DNA from: Xanthocytophaga flava
GTDB taxonomy: Bacteria; Bacteroidota; Bacteroidia; Cytophagales; 172606-1
DNA length: 64,000 nt
Direction of reading: 5' to 3'
Assembly (NCBI GenBank): GCA_030068525.1
Contig: JASJOS010000003.1
Coordinates: 434,001-498,000, forward strand
Made by a program: the position numbers and the translations under genes
In this document: piece by piece, positions 56,123 through 64,000 of the stretch
Numbering within the stretch: position 1 is the stretch's first letter
How the letters are laid out: each line of letters begins with the position of its first letter
Notes under the pieces: model-generated
Told to the model about the DNA's origin: nothing
The model's database searches: none
What the model saw: only the letters and a program-made list of their open reading frames with translations

Positions 56123-58177
56123 ATGAAGTATACAGCCATACTATTTTTAATTACTTGTGGCACTTGGTTATTTAGCTTTCCTGTTCGTTCTGAGGTTATT
56201 AGCCCAAGTGTAGGTGTTGGTCGCGCAGATAGCCTGTATGCATTGACAGAATCCAGTGAGATATTCGTTGACGCTACTGCCTCTCTATCTTTTGCACAAG
56301 TTCAAAAAACGCCTTTCCGTTCTATTTCTCCTGATATACTAAGAAAAGCCAGATGGAATGATATCATTTGGCTTAAAGTTACTGTTACCAATACTGAAGA
56401 GGTTACAAGCCAATGGTTGTTACATACAGGGAAGGCAAGTTTTATCGACATTTATATTCAACAACCAGATGGAAAGCTACAACACAAAAAGTCTGGTTAC
56501 TATCGAAAAAACGCAGAACGAGATGAAATCAGAGGCAAAGAAAACTCAGCTAATATTCAGCTAAGGCCTGGCAAAACAACACTTTATATCCGTTATCAGA
56601 ACGAATTAAAGATTGGAGTTGCACCGCGTTTATTGTTACAACCTGTTACAAGCTGGAACGAATTTATTATTGAAAGAAATTTATATGAAGGAATAGCACA
56701 AGGGGTATTACTGGTGCTATTTCTGTATAATTTTCTCTTGTACTTTATTCTTAAGCGTACCACATACCTTTACTATAGCCTCTATATCCTTTCGCTTTCT
56801 ATTTTTTATATCAACGTTTACAATCTCGGCAAAGAAATTTTACTTGGAGAGTTCCCTCGTATTTTTGATTACAACTGGGCCACCTTACAGATTGTAGTCA
56901 TCTTCCTTTTACTCTTTATTTGTAATTTTCTGGAAACTAAAAAGAAGTTTCCCCGCAAGCATCGGAATATGCAATGGTTAATCACAGCCAATCTTATTTG
57001 GGGTATTAGTGGTGCCATATATTTGTTTTTCTCTAAAGATCTTGGAACCATTTTTCTTATTCACCGATATTTCAATCTTATTCAATTTGCCAATATTGTA
57101 GTCTTACTGGTACTGTTCTGGACAAGTAAAATTCGTCTTGCACGGTTGCTGGTATTGGGTACATTACCTGTATTTCTAGGAGGCGTATGGGATGTTCTTT
57201 TCCGCAATGCCAGTGATGTCACTACAGTACACATCAACTATTTCCAGGTAGGAGCTATTATTCAGCTTATTCTTTTTTCATTAAGTATCGGATTTAAAAT
57301 GAAGGAAGAAGAACGTAAGCGACGTCGGGCACAGGAGAAGCTGATTGGGCAGCTACAGGAAAATCAAAAGCTGAAAGACAAAATTGCAGTTGCACTCGAA
57401 AGAAGAGTAAAAGAACGGACTCAGGAGTTGCTGGTAGCCAATAATGACCTGTCAACATTAAATCGGGAAAAAGCACGGCTTATTTCCATTATTGCCCATG
57501 ATCTGAACTCTCCGCTTAATGCTCTCAAAGGGTTACTACAAATCTTTGAAAACGATCTGGTTTCAGAAGAAGATCTCAAGCAACTAATTCCTGAGGTAAG
57601 CAAAGATGTAAACTATATTGCGAACCTATTCAATAACCTGCTGGTATGGGCTAGAAGTCAGATGGAAGGAACTATCCTGCAACCTAAGGAGATCGAACTA
57701 CAAGGCATCGTCAATGAAACAATAGAATTACTAAATTCTCAGGCAAAGAAAAAACACCTTCAACTAAAAAGCTTACTCACAGAGCCATTGACAGCCTATG
57801 CAGATGAAGAGATGATCAAGCTTGTGGTACGCAATCTTATCTCTAATGCCATCAAGTTTACTCCAGAAGGAGGAACTGTGACTATTGATGCCCTATGCAA
57901 AGGGCCATTTGTTGAAATATCTGTTCAGGATACAGGCAAAGGTATATCTGAAGAAAACCAACAGAAGTTATTTAATAACGAGTTATTTACATTACGAGGC
58001 ACCCACAACGAAAAAGGAAGTGGCCTTGGCTTGATTCTTTGCAAGGATTTTGTAGAACGCAATGGTGGCGAGATATGGGTAGAGAGCAAAGTATCTCAAG
58101 GAAGTGTATTCCGGTTTACAGTTGCTTCCTCTCTTTCACAACAGGCAAATCAGGAATCACCCATAGAACTATCCTAA
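56123..58177 (+). CDS. 7TMR-DISM sensor histidine kinase
   Basis: After a signal peptide (about residues 1-23) comes a periplasmic 7TMR-DISMED2 beta-domain that may bind carbohydrate (NDIIWLKVTVTNTEEVTSQW onward). Seven membrane helices (about 190-385) and a coiled coil follow, then the kinase: H-box IIAHDLNSPLNALKG with His459, N-box NLISNAIKFTPEGG, DTGKGIS and GSGLGLILCKDFV. It starts 68 bases after the GH3-fusion gene, so co-transcription is possible. Sensing of wall fragments released by that enzyme is an attractive but untested idea. No response regulator gene is adjacent. Confidence 0.92.
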   Translation: MKYTAILFLITCGTWLFSFPVRSEVISPSVGVGRADSLYALTESSEIFVDATASLSFAQVQKTPFRSISPDILRKARWNDIIWLKVTVTNTEEVTSQWLLHTGKASFIDIYIQQPDGKLQHKKSGYYRKNAERDEIRGKENSANIQLRPGKTTLYIRYQNELKIGVAPRLLLQPVTSWNEFIIERNLYEGIAQGVLLVLFLYNFLLYFILKRTTYLYYSLYILSLSIFYINVYNLGKEILLGEFPRIFDYNWATLQIVVIFLLLFICNFLETKKKFPRKHRNMQWLITANLIWGISGAIYLFFSKDLGTIFLIHRYFNLIQFANIVVLLVLFWTSKIRLARLLVLGTLPVFLGGVWDVLFRNASDVTTVHINYFQVGAIIQLILFSLSIGFKMKEEERKRRRAQEKLIGQLQENQKLKDKIAVALERRVKERTQELLVANNDLSTLNREKARLISIIAHDLNSPLNALKGLLQIFENDLVSEEDLKQLIPEVSKDVNYIANLFNNLLVWARSQMEGTILQPKEIELQGIVNETIELLNSQAKKKHLQLKSLLTEPLTAYADEEMIKLVVRNLISNAIKFTPEGGTVTIDALCKGPFVEISVQDTGKGISEENQQKLFNNELFTLRGTHNEKGSGLGLILCKDFVERNGGEIWVESKVSQGSVFRFTVASSLSQQANQESPIELS

Positions 58178-58233
58178 TCTCTCAGAATTAAATTAAAACC
58201 ATTTGATTCATCCTCTTGTTATTCAGTAGGTAC

Positions 58234-58271
58234 CTGATGTTTTGCGGATTGTCGATCTGGCAAAACATCAG
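58234..58271 (+). repeat. Perfect inverted repeat between kinase and oxygenase genes
   Basis: CTGATGTTTTGC (58234-58245) and GCAAAACATCAG (58260-58271) pair perfectly around a 14-base loop. There is no T-run after it, and the next ATG is 23 bases away, so it may act in the leader of the oxygenase mRNA or as an operator rather than as a terminator. Confidence 0.6.
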
Positions 58272-58294
58272 ATTGAACAGATAACATTGTGTCA

Positions 58295-59392
58295 ATGAAT
58301 CAACTAAACGAAAAAGCAGCTTTCTTTTCTGAATATCTATTACAGGAAATGCGAACAAAAGCTGATCCCATTGCAGATACAGTAGTTCACTACCTGATGC
58401 AATCCGGGCAACGGGAAAAGCTCTCTTTCTATTGGAAGATAATTGAGAGCAAAGAAAAACCTTCATCAGAAATACCTTTCGAACTACAAAGTTATCTCTC
58501 CCAAACAGAATCTGTTCCTTCATGGGTTGATCTCAGGCGTCTGGAAAGAGGGCAACATTTTTTTGCCAGAAACGCCCGATCTATTCTTTCTATTCTGGGG
58601 TGTCTATCCCTGCCTTATTGTTATGCTGCTGCCGATGGAGCTCAGGTCTTGTTGCTTTCACAACGTATTCATCAGGATACGTACCAACGCCTGGCAGAGA
58701 CCGCACAATTTCTGCTGGATGTATCTTCTCCCAAAGCATTCTCTACAGGAAATGGTATCCAAAGGATACAACAGGTCAGGCTTATTCATGCTATTTCACG
58801 TTATTATGCATCCAATAGCCCTCAATGGAACGTGCAGTGGGGAACTCCCGTCAACCAGGAAGATATGGCAGGAACTAACCTTGCCTTTTCCTACATTGTT
58901 CTGCAAGGACTTCAAAAATTAGGGTTTCAGTGGACGAAAGACGAGGGTGAAGATTTTTTATATCTGTGGAATGTAATTGGAGCCATGTTAGGAGTTGATC
59001 AGCAACTATTACCAAACAACCTACAGGAAGCCTACTGGCTTGATAAAAAAATTGCCAAACGCCATTTTCGTCATTCAGCAGCAGGAGTTGCTCTCACACA
59101 GGCATTGCTTGCGTCTTTATATGACATAAACAAAGAAAGCCCTGTAAGTCAGAAATTTATCCACGCCTACATGCGCTATTTATTAGGTAATGGTGTAGCA
59201 GACATGCTGGAGATCCCATCTGCAGATGGGGTAAATGCGTTGGCTCCTCTGTTCAGATCTACCAATGTACTGAATGCCTTCACCCGTGTAGGAAAGCGGG
59301 AGGAAAAGCCCCAACACATCACCCAAACACTGGCGTATGAATTAAAGCAGGGAGTAGATACCCATCTCAGACTGCCTGTAGCATTTGGGTAA
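58295..59392 (+). CDS. MpaB-type oxygenase family protein (DUF2236)
   Basis: This is a helical haem-binding oxygenase-like protein of the MpaB/latex-clearing-protein/DUF2236 superfamily. Signs are the His in RIQQVRLIHAISRYY, the segment NQEDMAGTNLAFSYIVLQGL and YLWNVIGAMLGVDQQLLP. Its physiological substrate is not known; family members act in mycophenolic acid synthesis or rubber cleavage. A GTG two codons earlier is in frame, but the ATG at 58295 is preferred. It ends 20 bases from the convergent kinase gene with no visible terminator between. Confidence 0.85.
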   Translation: MNQLNEKAAFFSEYLLQEMRTKADPIADTVVHYLMQSGQREKLSFYWKIIESKEKPSSEIPFELQSYLSQTESVPSWVDLRRLERGQHFFARNARSILSILGCLSLPYCYAAADGAQVLLLSQRIHQDTYQRLAETAQFLLDVSSPKAFSTGNGIQRIQQVRLIHAISRYYASNSPQWNVQWGTPVNQEDMAGTNLAFSYIVLQGLQKLGFQWTKDEGEDFLYLWNVIGAMLGVDQQLLPNNLQEAYWLDKKIAKRHFRHSAAGVALTQALLASLYDINKESPVSQKFIHAYMRYLLGNGVADMLEIPSADGVNALAPLFRSTNVLNAFTRVGKREEKPQHITQTLAYELKQGVDTHLRLPVAFG

Positions 59393-59412
59393 GTCTGTAA
59401 AGATTGAATACT

Positions 59413-62400
59413 TTATTCAGCCGCAGGAGCAACTTCTGCCTCTGAAGGAAGGATCAGAGCTAATTCGGATGCAACAGGAAGCTTAGGAATAACAATCCTG
59501 AATACTGTTTCTTTATCAAAACCTGTAACAAACTGTACACTTCCACCCAATCGTTCGAGAGCTAATTTGGATATATACAGACCAAGTCCTGTACCACTGG
59601 AATTTACAGTTCCACGGAAAAACATAGTAAACAGCTTGTTTCTCAGGTTTTCCAGAATACCCATTCCATTATCATGTATTTCTATCTGAATAGTATCATC
59701 TACCTCTTCCAGATACACTTTTACATATGGATTATTCGGATCTTGTTGATATTGAAAGGCATTTTCAATCAGATTATGTAAAACGATTGACAATAGCGAT
59801 TTGTCAGATACTACCTGCCAATCAGCTGTAGTAATCAGTTCAAATTGTGTATTGGAATAGGCAGGCCGAGCTTTGATCTCTGATGCTAAACGTTCTATCG
59901 TATTTACTAAACTCACAGGTTCATTGTAGATTTCAGCATTCCGTATATCATACATTTTCAGGATTCGCACCAAGGTATGATTGGCTTTGTCACATGTTTT
60001 ATCAAGCAAGGAGAAGTAATCTTTCGCCTTAGGATCTTCCACATCCATTCCAGCCACCTTACATAATCCGGAAAGACTCGCCAATGGTCCTTTGATATCA
60101 TGTGAAGCCCGATAAATAAACATATCCAGTTCCTGATTACTCTTTAACAAGCTTTCATTGGCAACCTTAAGCTGATGGGTACGTTGTTCTACTCTATATT
60201 CCAGATCATTGTTTATAGCTCTTAACTCTTCATTAATCTGTTCGATTAACTCTTTCGCCTCTGTGAGTTTGATATTTTTCTCTTCAATATTATTCTTCTG
60301 GTTTTCAATTTCTGCATTCTTTTGAACAAGCTCTGCAGTTCTTTGTTGTACTAGACCTTCCAGAATCTGTTTTTGTTTTTGAAAGAAACGAATTCTGCTT
60401 CTATAATATAGCAGAATAGATCCCAGTACGAGGGCTATACCTGAAATACGTGCCCACCAGGTTTGGTACCAGGCCGGATGAATGACCACATGAATAGAAG
60501 CCCAGGTATTATTCCACTGGTTATATTTATCAGCAGCTTTTACTTTAAATGTATAGGAACCCGGGTCCAGATTGGTATAAGAGGCTAAGCGTCTGCTGCC
60601 TACACTCTTCCAGTCTTTATCTACTCCTTCCATCATAAAGGCGTAGCTATTTTTCTCCGGATTTAGATAATTCAGAGACGCAAACTCAAATTCGAAGAAG
60701 TTATCCTTGTAGTCAAGATTAATGACAGACAAGTCATACAAAGGCTTAGCAAACTCTTTTTTCTTATCAAATAATGTAAAGGAGGTAAGATAGATTGGAG
60801 CTATATACGGATTCTCAAATACCTTATCAGGATTGAAACTAATAAAATGTCTGCTACCACCGAAGAATAACTCTCCATCATAATTTTTGTGGGCAGCCCA
60901 TTGCTGAAATTCATTACTATACAAACCTTCTTCTGTAGTAAAGTATCGGAACTTATTTGTTTTGGGAGTAAAGCGCACCAGCCCTTTAGAGAAAGTACTT
61001 ATCCATAGATCTCCATTCTTATCCGAAAGCATCCCACAGACATTGTTTTCCGGTAAGCCATTTTGGGCATTTACACGCTTGAAGGTATTACTCTGGGAAT
61101 TAAACTGACAAATTCCGGCATCTGTCCCAATCCATATCTGACCATTACTTTCTGCAATAGCCCGAATCGAATTACCAGGCAAACTTCTCAAGGAGTTTCT
61201 CTGTACCTGATAATTGGTAAAAGTATTATGTGCCAGACTAAAGACCGACAGCCCATTTTGTTTGGTACCTAACCACAGGTTTCCATTCTCATCATCGTAG
61301 ATTACCTTAATTGTATTTCCAGCGATAGATGCAGGATTTTTAGGATCATGTGTATAAGTATGAATAGTCTCATGGTATGGGTCAAACTTGCAAAGTCCTC
61401 CTTCATAGGTACCAATCCATACAATACCTTTCCTATCCTTATATAACACTTCAATCCCGTTACTACTTAACTGACTATTACTTGATGTAAAAGATCGGAA
61501 TGTTTTCAGATGTTTATTATATCGATACACTCCATTTTCTGCTGTTCCGATCCATATGTTTCCAATATCGTCTTCGGCAATGGCAGTAATGGTGTAATCA
61601 AAACCCATTAATTCATTAGTAACTGGCAATTTATAGCAGGTATACACATCCTGAAGCCTGTCATAAGCATATACAGCCAGGCCGTCTGCAAAGGTGCCAC
61701 CAATCCATACTAGTTGTGCTTTGTCTTCATAAATTGCGGTAATAGCGCCATCTGTAAATTTAGGTGTAGTACCTGCACCACTTATATACGACTTAAATAC
61801 TGCATTCTGTGTATCAAATTGATCTACACCTGTACCTTCTGTCCCTATCCATAAGATGCCTAATTTATCCAGTAATAGTGTATTAATGTCATTTCCACTA
61901 AGGCTGGCAGACTGGATAGGATTTTGTTTATAGGTATTGAATTTGTTTCTAACCGGATCAAAAGAACTTAAACCTCCTCCTTTTTCTGTGCCAATCCAAA
62001 GAATGCCCGTATTGTCTTCTTTGATTGCCCGTATGAAATCACTGCCCAATCCTTTTACTGTCTGGGTCGAAAAATATTGTACCTTACCTGTTTGTTTATC
62101 AAAACGTGCCAGGCCTTTACCATATGTTCCTAACCAGAGATATCCTTCACGATCTTCTTCGATTGCATAGATATCTGTGTTTTCCTGATTTAAATAGGTA
62201 GAGAATTTCTGCTTTTGTACTTCAAACTTACAAAGACCACCTCCAAAAGTACCTAACCAGAGGTCTCCATGCTTATCTTCATGTATAGTAATGATATTGC
62301 TACTTTTGAGCCCGTTGACATTGCCAGGGTCACTCTGATAGGAAGCTAATTTTTGCGTTTTTACATCAAATTTCACCAGTCCTCCACCAAATGTTGCAAT

Positions 62401-62883
62401 CCAGATATTGCCGTTCCTGTCTTTATGGATGTCGAATATTGTATTGGAAGTCAGTGCCTTATCAGTTGCCGTTGAGTAAATGACTCCTTTGCGGGTCTGT
62501 GGATTGAGACGAATCAGCCCATTATCATAGGTACCAACCCATATGTAGCCTTCATTGTCTTCAGCCAATGCACGAACATCATTGCTGGGTAGACTCTCAT
62601 TATCTTTAGGAGTATTCTGAATAACCTGAATGGTATATCCATTATAAATATTGAGGCCATCTTTAGTGGCAAACCAGATAAAGCCTTTACTATCCTGCAG
62701 GATGGCATGTACATCTTTGTTTGACAGCCCCTGTTTTGTAGATAAGTTCCTGAAACTCAATTCACTTATCTGTGAAAATCCTGTTTGCATTCCATATAAA
62801 AAAGCCAAAACCAAGCCCATAAGCCATTGTGGCCTATAGCATAGAGCAAGCTTCTTAGGATGGAAATACTGTAAGAAAATCAT
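59413..62883 (-). CDS. Large beta-propeller sensor histidine kinase
   Basis: This 1156-residue sensor has a signal peptide, then 14 or more reg_prop repeats (GNIWIATFGGGLVKFD, GDLWLGTFGGGLCKFE and so on) making two propellers. A Y_Y_Y domain follows (about 745-810), then a membrane helix (ISGIALVLGSILLYYRS), a coiled coil of about 90 residues, an H-box (YRASHDIKGPLASLSG, His928) and a HATPase (NLIENAFQYQ, DNGMGI, GTGLGLYISKLALE). Unlike typical hybrid propeller sensors it has no receiver or DNA-binding domain, and no regulator gene is next to it. Its ligand is unknown. Confidence 0.93.
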   Translation of the reverse strand: MIFLQYFHPKKLALCYRPQWLMGLVLAFLYGMQTGFSQISELSFRNLSTKQGLSNKDVHAILQDSKGFIWFATKDGLNIYNGYTIQVIQNTPKDNESLPSNDVRALAEDNEGYIWVGTYDNGLIRLNPQTRKGVIYSTATDKALTSNTIFDIHKDRNGNIWIATFGGGLVKFDVKTQKLASYQSDPGNVNGLKSSNIITIHEDKHGDLWLGTFGGGLCKFEVQKQKFSTYLNQENTDIYAIEEDREGYLWLGTYGKGLARFDKQTGKVQYFSTQTVKGLGSDFIRAIKEDNTGILWIGTEKGGGLSSFDPVRNKFNTYKQNPIQSASLSGNDINTLLLDKLGILWIGTEGTGVDQFDTQNAVFKSYISGAGTTPKFTDGAITAIYEDKAQLVWIGGTFADGLAVYAYDRLQDVYTCYKLPVTNELMGFDYTITAIAEDDIGNIWIGTAENGVYRYNKHLKTFRSFTSSNSQLSSNGIEVLYKDRKGIVWIGTYEGGLCKFDPYHETIHTYTHDPKNPASIAGNTIKVIYDDENGNLWLGTKQNGLSVFSLAHNTFTNYQVQRNSLRSLPGNSIRAIAESNGQIWIGTDAGICQFNSQSNTFKRVNAQNGLPENNVCGMLSDKNGDLWISTFSKGLVRFTPKTNKFRYFTTEEGLYSNEFQQWAAHKNYDGELFFGGSRHFISFNPDKVFENPYIAPIYLTSFTLFDKKKEFAKPLYDLSVINLDYKDNFFEFEFASLNYLNPEKNSYAFMMEGVDKDWKSVGSRRLASYTNLDPGSYTFKVKAADKYNQWNNTWASIHVVIHPAWYQTWWARISGIALVLGSILLYYRSRIRFFQKQKQILEGLVQQRTAELVQKNAEIENQKNNIEEKNIKLTEAKELIEQINEELRAINNDLEYRVEQRTHQLKVANESLLKSNQELDMFIYRASHDIKGPLASLSGLCKVAGMDVEDPKAKDYFSLLDKTCDKANHTLVRILKMYDIRNAEIYNEPVSLVNTIERLASEIKARPAYSNTQFELITTADWQVVSDKSLLSIVLHNLIENAFQYQQDPNNPYVKVYLEEVDDTIQIEIHDNGMGILENLRNKLFTMFFRGTVNSSGTGLGLYISKLALERLGGSVQFVTGFDKETVFRIVIPKLPVASELALILPSEAEVAPAAE

Positions 62884-63203
62884 TATTTAAGAGAATATGC
62901 CATTTATTCTTTTATCAGTCTACTAAGTAAGTTACTTTCCAGGCAATATATCTTCTTTGTTTGGCGGCATTCTTACATACGTAACGAGATATAACAAAGT
63001 ATAGGAATTCTCCCTCTCTCAAAATCAAAAAAATAAATCTTAGCCCCTGATTTACTTCAGAAAAAACAAAGTATGATATGCTGTATTATTTATGCTTAAA
63101 ATATTACAATGCACGTCTTTCAGTCTATTTTACCATTCATAGAATCGTTGCCATTGATAATTTTACACACTTTTTTATATGTTACACACAACATTTTTTA
63201 CAT
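62884..63203. other. Divergent intergenic region before the last gene
   Basis: About 320 bases with no credible gene or RNA. It must hold promoters for the minus-strand kinase and the plus-strand barrel protein. TACATTTG at 63199 fits the -7 consensus but overlaps the start codon, so I do not count it. Confidence 0.5.
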
Positions 63204-64000
63204 TTGAAAAGGTTATTATTTTTTTCTTCTCTTCTAGTAATACTTAGTATTCGTATCGTTTTCGCAAGCGGAGAGCCTAATCCGACAGGAGCTCGTGTCT
63301 GGGGACTTGCCAATTGTGCTGTTACTTTTACAGATCCCTGGTCCGTATGGAACAATCCCGGAGGGCTTGCTTATACAGAATACTCTCACGTACTGGCAAC
63401 TTATAACATTCGATATAGTATGTCTGGCTTTCAAACAATGGCTGTCGGATATGTGCATCCTTTATCAAAAGGTGTACTGGGTGCTACTCTTAGCCGCCTT
63501 GGGGATGAGCTGTATAATGAAACAATAGTAGGAATCTCTTATGGCTATCTCTGGAAGAATGTCAGTATGGGCTTAAGAGTAAACTATCTTCAGGCAGGAA
63601 TGCAGGAAGTAGGGAAGAAACAGACGGTATTGTTTGAAATAGGTACAATAGTTCAGTTGTTACCACAGCTTTCAGCAGGTGTCCATATATATAATGTATC
63701 TCAAAGCAGATTGGATGCCTCCACTAATGAACGTATTCCTACAATTATGAAGGCAGGTTTGGCATACAAGCCTCATACTAAGCTCATATGGACTGTAGAG
63801 TTGGAAAAGGATATAGATTTTGCGGGTACTTTTAGAACCGGGCTGGAATATGAAATTGTGAAAAATCTGCGTTTACGCACAGGTATTGCCACCCGTCCAC
63901 AGCTTTATTCCTTTGGTATTGGCTTTAGTCCTAAGAAGTTACAACTGGACTATGCTTTCCAAACACATTCTACCTTAGGATTATCTCATAATCTGTCTCT
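63204..64000 (+). CDS. PorV/FadL-like outer-membrane beta-barrel protein, 3' end outside window (TTG start)
   Basis: A frame of 265 codons runs from a TTG at 63204 to the window edge without a stop. The product begins MKRLLFFSSLLVILSIRIVFASG, a clear signal peptide, followed by GARVWGLANCAVTFTDPWSV and WNNPGGLAY. That is the typical N-terminus of PorV/PorQ and FadL-type barrels, where Asn-Pro-Gly/Ala sits near the hatch. Repeated amphipathic strands follow (GVLGATLSRLGDELYNETIVGISYGYLW as adjoining pieces). No ATG exists upstream in frame. A role in type IX secretion is possible if it is PorV-like, but the family assignment is tentative and the C-terminus is not visible. Confidence 0.72.
   Translation, partial: MKRLLFFSSLLVILSIRIVFASGEPNPTGARVWGLANCAVTFTDPWSVWNNPGGLAYTEYSHVLATYNIRYSMSGFQTMAVGYVHPLSKGVLGATLSRLGDELYNETIVGISYGYLWKNVSMGLRVNYLQAGMQEVGKKQTVLFEIGTIVQLLPQLSAGVHIYNVSQSRLDASTNERIPTIMKAGLAYKPHTKLIWTVELEKDIDFAGTFRTGLEYEIVKNLRLRTGIATRPQLYSFGIGFSPKKLQLDYAFQTHSTLGLSHNLS

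Noticed and set aside
63199..63206. TACATTTG as a -7 box of the PorV-like gene
   Set aside because: It overlaps the TTG start codon of a product with a textbook signal peptide, and no -33 TTG accompanies it. It is more likely a chance match.

Overview
The window looks like chromosomal DNA of a Bacteroidota bacterium, probably of the order Cytophagales. It is AT-rich, and Shine-Dalgarno sequences are not evident before most starts. Several upstream regions carry TAnnTTTG-type -7 boxes. The gene content fits: a SusC/SusD pair, a second TonB-dependent receptor with a DUF4249 lipoprotein, beta-propeller (reg_prop/Y_Y_Y) sensor kinases, a short-lid adenylate kinase, Obg, an enlarged MraY, and a SigZ-like sigma factor. 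I saw no tRNA, rRNA, CRISPR array, prophage or intact insertion sequence. The placement to order is an inference.

Layout. 1-9.3 kb: the 3' part of a propeller sensor kinase, a NarL-type regulator, and a SusC-SusD-lipoprotein operon closed by a strong terminator. 9.5-19 kb: a small secreted protein, then a minus-strand run (glycosyltransferase, FkbM methyltransferase, FeoB-associated protein, inositol monophosphatase-like enzyme, DUF4105/Lnb-like membrane protein, RsmI, pterin dehydratase, CHASE3-GAF protein, DEAD-box helicase). 19.3-29.5 kb: a second glycosyltransferase, then a self-contained exporter locus of seven plus-strand genes (periplasmic adaptor, TolC, MacB-type ATPase, two FtsX-type permeases, sigma-54 activator, histidine kinase). 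A near-consensus -24/-12 promoter lies just before the adaptor. 29.5-30 kb: a convergent gap filled with nested inverted repeats. 30-33.7 kb: esterase, SigZ-like sigma factor and TesA-like lipase (minus), a divergent YbbA-like ATPase, and a small secreted protein. 34-39.3 kb: murE-mraY-murD, separated from the rest of a dcw cluster, and a PP2A-like phosphatase. 39.5-46.3 kb: TonB receptor/DUF4249 pair, obgE, adk, phytase-like lipoprotein. 46.3-50.4 kb: nuoK-nuoL-nuoM only. 50.5-59.4 kb: penicillin-binding protein 1C, a GH3/beta-lactamase-like fusion, a 7TMR-DISM kinase, and an MpaB-type oxygenase. 59.4-64 kb: a very large propeller kinase and the start of a PorV/FadL-like outer-membrane protein.

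How it works together. The strongest functional unit is 20.7-29.5 kb. The encoded NtrC-type activator would act with sigma-54 at the promoter at 20708-20723 to express the tripartite exporter and probably its own two-component genes. A second theme is cell-wall building and turnover (murE/mraY/murD, PbpC, the GH3-hydrolase fusion). At least five genes, and probably six, can only start at TTG, which is why some are easy to miss or mis-start. The last gene, at 63204, is an example.
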